In this document: in pieces, positions 57,501 through 64,000 of the stretch
Position numbering within the stretch: position 1 is the stretch's first letter
How the letters are laid out: every line of letters starts with the position of its first letter
Assembly: GCA_964541755.1 (NCBI GenBank)
Contig: CAZIRF010000007.1
Location: forward strand, 1 to 64,000
DNA: 64,000 nt
Reading direction: 5' to 3'
DNA from: CAZIRF01 sp964541755
GTDB taxonomy: Bacteria > Spirochaetota > Spirochaetia > Treponematales > Breznakiellaceae
The notes under the pieces: model-generated
Told to the model about the DNA's origin: nothing
Seen by the model: the letters and a program-made list of their open reading frames with translations, nothing else
Databases searched by the model: none
Program-made: the position numbers and the translations under genes

Positions 57501-58028
57501 CCGCCCACAGAGATGATCGAAGAGAAGCTCAAGGAAGCGGGACTCCCCGTCAGCTCCAAGGCCATGTTGCGCGATGGACGCACCGGCGAGCACTTCGTGA
57601 ACCCGGTTTTCTGCGGTATCATCTACTTCCTCAAGCTGCACCACTTGGTCGATGACAAGATGCACGCTCGGTCAACCGGTCCGTATTCGCTGGTTACGCA
57701 GCAACCCCTGGGTGGTAAAGCCCAGTTTGGTGGTCAGCGTCTTGGCGAAATGGAAGTCTGGGCCCTTGAGGCCTATGGTGCGGCAAACACGCTCCAGGAA
57801 TTGCTTACGATCAAGTCCGATGATATGAACGGCCGGTCCAAGATCTATGAGGCCATTGTAAAGGGCGAGCCCTCCGCAGCAGCGGGTGTGCCCGAATCTT
57901 TCAACGTCCTCGTTCAAGAGCTCCGCGGTCTTGCCCTCGACATGACCATTTTCGATTCGAAGGGCAAGCAGATTGCGCTTACCGAGCGTGATGAAGAGCT
58001 TATCACCAAGCAGGGCTCCAACTTCTAA
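54528..58028 (+). CDS. rpoB: RNA polymerase beta subunit
   Basis: 1166 aa core enzyme subunit. The rifampicin pocket reads [20 protein letters not shown] followed by [15 protein letters not shown]; the residue equal to E. coli Ser531 is Asn, a spirochaete feature tied to natural rifampicin resistance, and the Asn518 equivalent is Val. The [13 protein letters not shown] catalytic region and the C-terminal [15 protein letters not shown] are intact. ATG 54528 has GGGGG upstream; a second Met five codons later is an alternative start. rpoC follows after 12 nt. Confidence 0.99.
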   Translation: [1166 protein letters not shown]

Positions 58029-58040
58029 GGAGAAGGGCAG

Positions 58041-61000
58041 ATGAGAGATATTCAGGATTTTGATTCGATAATGATAAAACTCGCCTCCCCCGACATGATC
58101 CGTTCGTGGTCATACGGGGAGGTCAAGAAGCCCGAAACGATCAATTACCGCACCCTTCGTCCCGAAAAAGACGGCCTCTTTTGTGAGCGTATCTTTGGTA
58201 CGACCAAGGAGTGGGAGTGCTACTGCGGAAAGTTCAAGTCTATCCGTTACAAGGGCGTTATCTGCGATCGTTGTGGCGTTGAGGTTACCCACTTCAAGGT
58301 GCGCCGCGAGCGCATGGGGCATATCGAGCTTGCCGCACCGGTTTCCCACATTTGGTATTACCGTTCGGTTCCCAGCCGCATGGGTCTTCTGCTCGATTTG
58401 CCGGTCGCTGCTCTCCGCTCCATCCTCTATTACGAGAAGTACATCGTTATTGAGGCCGGCGATACCGACCTCAAGAAGATGCAGCTCCTTACCGAGGAAG
58501 AGTTCTGGGAGGCTCAGGAGCGTTACGGCGGAGCTTTCTCTGCCGGTATGGGCGCCGAGGCCATTCGTACCCTTCTGGAGAACCTCAATCTCGACCAAAT
58601 GGCGATAGATCTTCGCGCCAAGATGATCGAGAAGGGCGCAAAGAGCGACAAGCGCCTGCTCAAGCGTATCGAGATTGTCGAGAACTTCCGCGCGTCGCCC
58701 AACAAGGTCTCCTGGATGATCATGGATGTCATTCCGGTCATCCCGCCCGAACTGCGCCCCATGGTTCAGCTCGACGGCGGCCGCTTTGCGACCAGCGATC
58801 TTAACGACCTCTATCGCCGCGTCATCAACCGCAACAATCGCCTCAAGAGGCTTCAGAATCTCAATGCCCCCGATATCATCATTCGTAACGAAAAGCGGAT
58901 GTTGCAGGAGGCTGTTGACGCCCTCTTCGATAACTCGAAGAAGAAGCGCGTGGTTAAAGGCGCTTCCAATCGTCCCCTCAAATCCATCAGCGATATGCTC
59001 AAGGGCAAGCAGGGGCGCTTCCGTCAGAATCTTCTGGGAAAGCGCGTCGACTATTCGGGGCGTTCGGTTATCACCATCGGGCCGGATCTCAAACTCTGGC
59101 AGTGTGGCCTTCCCACCAAGATGGCTCTTGAACTCTTCAAACCTTTTATAATGAAGAAACTCGTCGACAAGGATGTGGTTTACAACATCAAGAAGGCGAA
59201 ACTTCTCGTTGAACAGGAGTCGGCCGAGGTCTACGCCATCCTCGATGAGGTCGTCAAAGAGCATCCCGTCATGCTCAACCGTGCTCCTACCCTCCACCGT
59301 CTGGGTATTCAGGCATTCGAGCCGGTCCTGGTAGAGGGAAAGGCCATCAAGTTACACCCCCTCGTGTGTCACGCATTCAATGCCGACTTCGACGGTGACC
59401 AGATGGCCGTTCACGTGCCTCTTACCCAAGCGGCACAGATGGAGTGCTGGACTCTCATGCTCTCAGCGCGCAATCTGCTCAATCCCGCCAACGGCAAGAC
59501 CATTGTCTTCCCGTCGCAGGATATGGTTCTGGGTATCAACTACCTTACCAGGCACAAACCCGACGGAAAGGGGACGGGCCGCAGATTCTCCTCTGTTGAA
59601 GAAGTAATGATGGCCCTCGATGCGAAGAGCATAGAGTGGGGATCGGTCATCAAGGTTGCGGTTCCCAAGGCTCCGGTTTGGTCGAAGCTTGCCAAGGAAG
59701 AGTCCTCCGGGAAGGGTGCCATTATTGAAACAACCGCTGGTCGGCTTGTGTTCAACGAGGAGATGCCGAAGGAAATTCCTTTCATCAACTATGCAATGGG
59801 CGATAAAGAGCTCAAGCCCCTCATTGAATACGTTTTCAAGGTCTATGGATCCTGGATAACTGTGCGCATGCTGGATGCCATCAAGGCCACCGGGTACAAA
59901 TATTCGACAATATTTGGTGCGACAATCGGTATTGATGACATTGTCGTTCCGTCCGAAAAGCCTGCCATGATAGAGAAGGCCAATCAGGAAGTAGAATCGA
60001 TTCAAAAGCAGTACCGTCAGGGGCATATTACCCAGGAAGAACGGTACAACCGCGTTGTCGAGGTCTGGTCGAAGACCAATGAAGATCTCACGAGCATCAT
60101 GATGAAGACCCTTGAGGCCGACAAGGCCGGATTTAACTCCATTTACATGATGGCCAACTCCGGTGCCCGTGGTAGTCGTAACCAAATTCGTCAGTTGGCC
60201 GGTATGCGTGGCCTTATGGCCAAGCCCTCCGGTGATATTATCGAACTGCCGATCCGTTCGAACTTCAAGGAAGGCCTTTCGGTTATCGAGTTCTTCATTT
60301 CCACCAATGGTGCCCGTAAGGGTCTTGCCGATACCGCTCTCAAGACGGCCGATGCCGGTTACCTTACCCGTCGTCTTGTCGACATTGCCCAGGACGTTGT
60401 TATCAACGAGCGCGACTGTGGTACCATCAACGGTATCGAGCATACGGCTATAAAGGATGGCGAAGAAGTTGTCGAATCTCTTCGCGATCGTATCATCGGC
60501 CGCTATACCCTCGAGCGCGTCAAACACCCCATTACCGGAGACATCATTGTCGATGTCAACGAAGAAGTAACCGAGGATATTGCCGATGCCATTGAGGCTG
60601 CCGGGGTTGAATCGGTACGTATTCGTACTGTTCTTACCTGTGAAGCGAAGCATGGTGTTTGCCAGATGTGCTATGGCCGCAACTTGGCGACCAATCGTCA
60701 GGTTGAGGTTGGTGAGGCGGTGGGTATCATCGCTGCGCAGTCCATTGGCCAGCCGGGTACCCAGCTTACCATGCGTACCTTCCATATTGGTGGTGCTGCC
60801 ACAAAGACAAGCGAGGAAAATCGCCTCTTCTTCAAGTATCCGGTTTACATACGTGAGATATTGGGCAGCAATGTCCCTCTTGATTCCGGGCGTTTGCTCT
60901 TTACCAGAAAGGGCTTCCTTACGGTAAACCGGGTTCTCTCCCGCCATGCGATCGCGAAGGGCGACAAGGTTCTGGTTGAAGATGGTCAGCGGGTTATCCG

Positions 61001-62315
61001 CGGCGACGTCCTCATCAAGAAAAAGGGCGACGACGTCCTTGCCGGCGACATTGCATACGTTATGGTTCGCAACAACGAGATTTGCCTTATCGGCAAGGAT
61101 CAGAAGCAGGAGATCCGCAATGGTTCGGAATTCCTTGCCAAACTGGGTGATATCGTCGAAGAGAATGAGTCAATTGCCATTTTTGACCCCTTCTCCGATC
61201 CAATCATCGCCGAAGCCGATGGCTATGTACGCTATGAGGACATCATTCCCGGTTCGACCATGAAGGAAGAGCTGGATGAAGAAACGGGGAATATCGAGAA
61301 GCGTATCTCGGACTTCCAGCTCGACACCAAGCAGCCGCGTGTTGTTATTGGTGACGAAGCGGGTAACGAGGTTGCCTCCTACTATCTTCCCGGTGGTGCA
61401 TATCTCCTCGTCGATGAAGGCGAGAAGATCAAGGCCGGGCGTACCATTGCCAAGACCCTCAAGGAGTCTGCGAAGGCCATGGATATCACCGGTGGTCTTC
61501 CCCGCGTAAGCGAGCTTTTCGAGGCGCGCAAGCCCAAGATTCAGAGCGTGCTCGCGCAGGTTAGCGGTATCGTGTTCTTCCGCGGTATCGTCAAGGGCAA
61601 GCGCGTTGTCATTGTCTGCGATCCGCATGGCAAAGAGTACAAGCACCTTGTTCCCATGACTCGCCGTCTGCTCGTACGCGATGGCGACCATGTCGAAGCC
61701 GGTGAGCCGCTCTGCTTTGGCTCGGCGAACCCCCACGATATTCTTCACATCCTCGGTGAGAATGCCCTTCAGCGTTATCTTATGGATGAAATTCAGCAGG
61801 TGTATCGTCTTCAGGGTGTTTCAATCAACGACAAGCACATTGGTGTTATCGTACGTCAGATGATGCGCAAGGTTGAAATTGTCGCGGTTGGCGATACCCG
61901 CTTCATCTACGGTCAGTTGGTTGACAAGTATGCCTTCCACGAGGAGAACGCCCGCGTCATGAACGAGGGTGGTCAACCCGGTGTTGCGCGACCGGTTTTC
62001 CAGGGTATTACCAAGGCTTCCCTCAACATAGACTCCTTCCTTTCGGCCGCCTCTTTCCAGGAGACAACCCGGGTACTCACCAATGCCGCCATTGCCGGTT
62101 CCACCGATTGTCTGCGTGGGCTCAAGGAGAATATCATCATTGGTCATCCCATCCCGGCGGGTACCGGTATGCGTCGTTATCGTGATGTGAAGCTCTTTGA
62201 CAAAGATCACGGCGATCTCGATGCTTTCGTGGAAGAAACGCTTGAAAAGCGTCGTCTTGAGCGGGCTGCGGAGCCCGTTGAGGAAGATTTTGATACTGAT
62301 GATTCCGAAGGCTGA
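58041..62315 (+). CDS. rpoC: RNA polymerase beta' subunit
   Basis: 1424 aa. N-terminal zinc site (CYCGKFKSIRYKGVICDRCG), active-site Mg-binding NADFDGDQMAVH, bridge/trigger region (MANSGARGSRNQIRQLAGMR; GDAGT-type region ITGGLPRVSELFEARKPK), second zinc site (CEAKHGVCQMCYG). Ends in an acidic tail. RBS AGGAGAAGG. Normal single-chain form. Confidence 0.99.
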   Translation: MRDIQDFDSIMIKLASPDMIRSWSYGEVKKPETINYRTLRPEKDGLFCERIFGTTKEWECYCGKFKSIRYKGVICDRCGVEVTHFKVRRERMGHIELAAPVSHIWYYRSVPSRMGLLLDLPVAALRSILYYEKYIVIEAGDTDLKKMQLLTEEEFWEAQERYGGAFSAGMGAEAIRTLLENLNLDQMAIDLRAKMIEKGAKSDKRLLKRIEIVENFRASPNKVSWMIMDVIPVIPPELRPMVQLDGGRFATSDLNDLYRRVINRNNRLKRLQNLNAPDIIIRNEKRMLQEAVDALFDNSKKKRVVKGASNRPLKSISDMLKGKQGRFRQNLLGKRVDYSGRSVITIGPDLKLWQCGLPTKMALELFKPFIMKKLVDKDVVYNIKKAKLLVEQESAEVYAILDEVVKEHPVMLNRAPTLHRLGIQAFEPVLVEGKAIKLHPLVCHAFNADFDGDQMAVHVPLTQAAQMECWTLMLSARNLLNPANGKTIVFPSQDMVLGINYLTRHKPDGKGTGRRFSSVEEVMMALDAKSIEWGSVIKVAVPKAPVWSKLAKEESSGKGAIIETTAGRLVFNEEMPKEIPFINYAMGDKELKPLIEYVFKVYGSWITVRMLDAIKATGYKYSTIFGATIGIDDIVVPSEKPAMIEKANQEVESIQKQYRQGHITQEERYNRVVEVWSKTNEDLTSIMMKTLEADKAGFNSIYMMANSGARGSRNQIRQLAGMRGLMAKPSGDIIELPIRSNFKEGLSVIEFFISTNGARKGLADTALKTADAGYLTRRLVDIAQDVVINERDCGTINGIEHTAIKDGEEVVESLRDRIIGRYTLERVKHPITGDIIVDVNEEVTEDIADAIEAAGVESVRIRTVLTCEAKHGVCQMCYGRNLATNRQVEVGEAVGIIAAQSIGQPGTQLTMRTFHIGGAATKTSEENRLFFKYPVYIREILGSNVPLDSGRLLFTRKGFLTVNRVLSRHAIAKGDKVLVEDGQRVIRGDVLIKKKGDDVLAGDIAYVMVRNNEICLIGKDQKQEIRNGSEFLAKLGDIVEENESIAIFDPFSDPIIAEADGYVRYEDIIPGSTMKEELDEETGNIEKRISDFQLDTKQPRVVIGDEAGNEVASYYLPGGAYLLVDEGEKIKAGRTIAKTLKESAKAMDITGGLPRVSELFEARKPKIQSVLAQVSGIVFFRGIVKGKRVVIVCDPHGKEYKHLVPMTRRLLVRDGDHVEAGEPLCFGSANPHDILHILGENALQRYLMDEIQQVYRLQGVSINDKHIGVIVRQMMRKVEIVAVGDTRFIYGQLVDKYAFHEENARVMNEGGQPGVARPVFQGITKASLNIDSFLSAASFQETTRVLTNAAIAGSTDCLRGLKENIIIGHPIPAGTGMRRYRDVKLFDKDHGDLDAFVEETLEKRRLERAAEPVEEDFDTDDSEG

Positions 62316-62319
62316 TAGC

Positions 62320-62352
62320 TACCGGTCTTGACCCTCATGGTCAAGACCGGTA
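62320..62352 (+). other. Perfect hairpin between rpoC and rpsL
   Basis: TACCGGTCTTGACC - CTCAT - GGTCAAGACCGGTA, 14 perfect pairs, no T-run. Probably an mRNA processing or stability element. A near copy of the dispersed word (CTGATAGC, 62312) sits at its foot, right after the rpoC stop. Confidence 0.7.
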
Positions 62353-62446
62353 TAGTCAAACACTGAAACTGTGTCTTTCACCGGAAACGGTGTGTATTTT
62401 GTCCGCCGGGTGCTGACGGAGGACGTTCAAGGGAGTTTTTGCTTAG

Positions 62447-62821
62447 ATGCCTACTATAAACCAATTGGTTCGATTTGGCCGAAAGCAGTTGACCGTCAAG
62501 ACCAAGTCTCCTGCATTGAAAGCCTGTCCCCAGAAGCGCGGGGTTTGTACCCGCGTTATGACAGTCACGCCCAAGAAGCCCAACTCGGCTCTCCGTAAGG
62601 TAGCCCGTGTTCGCCTTTCCCATGGTACCGAAGTTACCGCATATATTCCCGGTATCGGCCATAATCTCCAGGAGCACTCTGTGGTTCTGGTACGTGGTGG
62701 TCGTGTCAAGGACCTTCCCGGTGTTCGCTATCACATTGTCCGTGGTGCCAAGGATACTCTTGGGGTTACCGACCGCAAACGTGGTCGTTCCAAGTACGGC
62801 GCCAAGCGGCCAAAGGCGTAA
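62447..62821 (+). CDS. rpsL: Ribosomal protein S12
   Basis: 124 aa. Family sequence with TPKKPNSALRKVARVRL (Lys of streptomycin region present) and VKDLPGVRYHIVRG. Nothing suggests streptomycin resistance. 12 nt before rpsG. Confidence 0.99.
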   Translation: MPTINQLVRFGRKQLTVKTKSPALKACPQKRGVCTRVMTVTPKKPNSALRKVARVRLSHGTEVTAYIPGIGHNLQEHSVVLVRGGRVKDLPGVRYHIVRGAKDTLGVTDRKRGRSKYGAKRPKA

Positions 62822-62833
62822 GGGGGAAGATTC

Positions 62834-63304
62834 ATGGGACGCAAGAAAAAGACAATTGATCGTGGCCTTCTGCCCGATGCAAAGTACAACAGTGTGGTTG
62901 TTTCCAAGTTTGTCAATCGTATGATGTGGCAGGGGAAGAAATCCATTGCAATTCGTATCGTACATGGGGCAATGGACAATCTTCGCGCCAAGACCGAAAA
63001 GGATCCTCTTGAAGTGTTCCTCAAGGCTCTTGATAATGTAAAGCCCGTTGTCGAAGTCAAATCCCGCCGCGTTGGTGGTGCTACCTATCAGGTGCCTATC
63101 GAGATTCGTGAATCCCGTCGTGAGGCTCTTGCCATGCGTTGGGTTATCGCTGCCGCTCGTGGTCGTTCCGGTCACGAGATGAGCGAGCGCCTTTCGGCCG
63201 AGCTTCTCGATGCGTTCAACAATACCGGTACCGCCTTCAAGAAAAAGGAAGATACCCACAAGATGGCAGAGGCGAACAAGGCCTTTGCGCACTATCGCTG
63301 GTAG
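62834..63304 (+). CDS. rpsG: Ribosomal protein S7
   Basis: 156 aa, normal length: DAKYNSVVVSKFVNRMMWQG, ALDNVKPVVEVKSRRVGGAT and EANKAFAHYRW at the end are conserved. Follows rpsL with a GGGGGAAG ribosome site. fusA, which often comes next, is absent. Confidence 0.99.
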   Translation: MGRKKKTIDRGLLPDAKYNSVVVSKFVNRMMWQGKKSIAIRIVHGAMDNLRAKTEKDPLEVFLKALDNVKPVVEVKSRRVGGATYQVPIEIRESRREALAMRWVIAAARGRSGHEMSERLSAELLDAFNNTGTAFKKKEDTHKMAEANKAFAHYRW

Positions 63305-63703
63305 TAATGATGCCCGCAAAAGCGGGCTGTTGTATTCGGTCCTGTTGGCTTTCGGGCTGCGGGGCCGTGTGCCAAACGGGCACTGTTCTTTGATATCGAT
63401 TGGCGCGTAAAGCGCCGCGCCGCACGGGCTTGGATAACGGAACAAGGATCATTTTTGGTATGTCGTTTCTGTCCTGTGTGGCAGTCTCGGTATTCCAAAC
63501 CGATCATCCGTTTCCGAATATTCGGAACCCAAGGCGAGATGGGACAGGTGGAAAGAGGCATTTTGGTTCTTTTTCATCTATATACTGTCCTTTCTCGTTT
63601 TCAGGGTGATCTTCAGGTTACACGTCTTGCGCAGGATACGTACTTTCTGTATACTGCCCGGACTTGCAATTTTTATAGTGCCCAATAATTCGAGGAGGAC
63701 ACG
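63305..63703 (+). other. 399-bp non-coding leader/gap before tuf
   Basis: No gene seen. Contents: hairpin GCCCGC-AAAA-GCGGGC (63312-63327) just after rpsG, possibly a weak terminator; hairpin GGCGC-GTAAA-GCGCC (63402-63416); 16-bp palindrome TTCCGAATATTCGGAA (63512-63527); and the tuf promoter near the end. The length suggests separate control of tuf. Confidence 0.6.
63627..63655 (+). promoter_or_regulatory. Candidate tuf promoter
   Basis: TTGCGC (63627-63632), 17-nt spacer, TATACT (63650-63655), 48 nt before ATG 63704; ribosome site GAGGAGGA. A second -10-like TATACT lies further upstream near 63582. Confidence 0.6.
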
Positions 63704-64000
63704 ATGGCTAAGGACAAGTTCAATAGAACTAAGATTCACATGAATGTCGGCACGATTGGTCATGTTGACCATGGAAAGACAACTCTTTCTGCTGCCATTA
63801 CCATGCATTGCGGTCGCAAGTTTGGTGACAAGGTCATGAAGTATGACGAAATCGACAATGCTCCCGAGGAGAAGGCCCGTGGTATTACCATCAATACCCG
63901 CCACCTCGAGTATCAGTCCGACAAGCGTCACTACGCTCACATTGACTGCCCCGGACACTCCGACTACATCAAAAACATGATCACCGGTGCTGCCCAGATG
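63704..64000 (+). CDS. tuf: Elongation factor Tu (N-terminal part, cut by window edge)
   Basis: First 99 residues of EF-Tu, which brings aminoacyl-tRNA to the ribosome. P-loop GHVDHGKTTL, switch I ARGITINTRHLEYQSDKRHY and G3 box DCPGHSDYIKNMITGAAQM are visible. In most EF-Tu the G3 sequence is DCPGHADYVKNM; Ala-to-Ser and Val-to-Ile here are mild changes. ATG 63704 has a near-perfect GAGGAGGA site. Confidence 0.99.
   Translation, partial: MAKDKFNRTKIHMNVGTIGHVDHGKTTLSAAITMHCGRKFGDKVMKYDEIDNAPEEKARGITINTRHLEYQSDKRHYAHIDCPGHSDYIKNMITGAAQM

Overview
The window is GC-rich DNA from a free-living or host-associated spirochaete, probably Treponema/Spirochaeta-like; I do not name a species. Evidence: the beta and beta' RNA polymerase subunits and EF-Tu read as spirochaetal; RpoB has Asn where E. 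coli has rifampicin-contact Ser531; there is a LipL32-family lipoprotein, a FloA/NfeD pair, a sugar-binding-protein/GGDEF fusion and very large Ig-repeat surface proteins. About 40 genes are packed closely on both strands.

Layout. 1-1.9 kb: a polar amino-acid ABC importer (permease cut by the window edge, binding protein) and a GntR/RCK_C regulator resembling the c-di-AMP sensor BusR. 2-17.7 kb: three consecutive giant exported proteins (1976, 1592 and 1598 aa) made of Ig-like repeats; the first ends in a beta-barrel-like tail, the other two are paralogous lipoproteins. 17.7-25.2 kb: GH16 glucanase, serine acetyltransferase, a small membrane protein with floA and nfeD, and rmuC. 25.2-32.6 kb: HD-GYP response regulator, a TM2 pair, ModF-like ATPase, ilvY, a membrane diguanylate cyclase and ilvC. 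32.6-43 kb: an intergenic hairpin array, a chemoreceptor, a MATE/esterase/alpha-hydroxy-acid oxidase operon, an ADP-ribosylglycohydrolase, deoD and a LacI-type-sensor GGDEF protein. 43-46.6 kb: hcp, a ferredoxin-like partner and an Rrf2 regulator with a shared candidate operator. 46.7-50.4 kb: lipL32-like gene, membrane-bound LuxR regulator, an unknown exported protein and an MFS transporter. 50.5-64 kb: tRNA-Thr, rpmG, tRNA-Trp, secE, nusG, rplKAJL, rpoBC, rpsL, rpsG and the start of tuf.

How it works together: the left 46 kb is environmental interface (nutrient import, polysaccharide breakdown, surface display, chemotaxis, nitrosative stress) with several second-messenger genes (three c-di-GMP enzymes, one possible c-di-AMP sensor). 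The right 14 kb is the core transcription/translation cluster.

The least explained signals are: (i) an 8-bp word CTGATAGT found 14 times in the first 46 kb on both strands and absent as an exact match from the last 18 kb; (ii) a set of tandem hairpins after ilvC whose minus-strand loops read ACAGGATGT/ACAAGGATGT, like CsrA-binding sites; (iii) a repeated placement of -10 hexamers only 6-9 nt before start codons, suggesting leaderless mRNAs; (iv) a GGTA-N6-TACC site over both promoters of the hcp/Rrf2 locus. All coordinates were read by eye from the sequence; no database search was possible.
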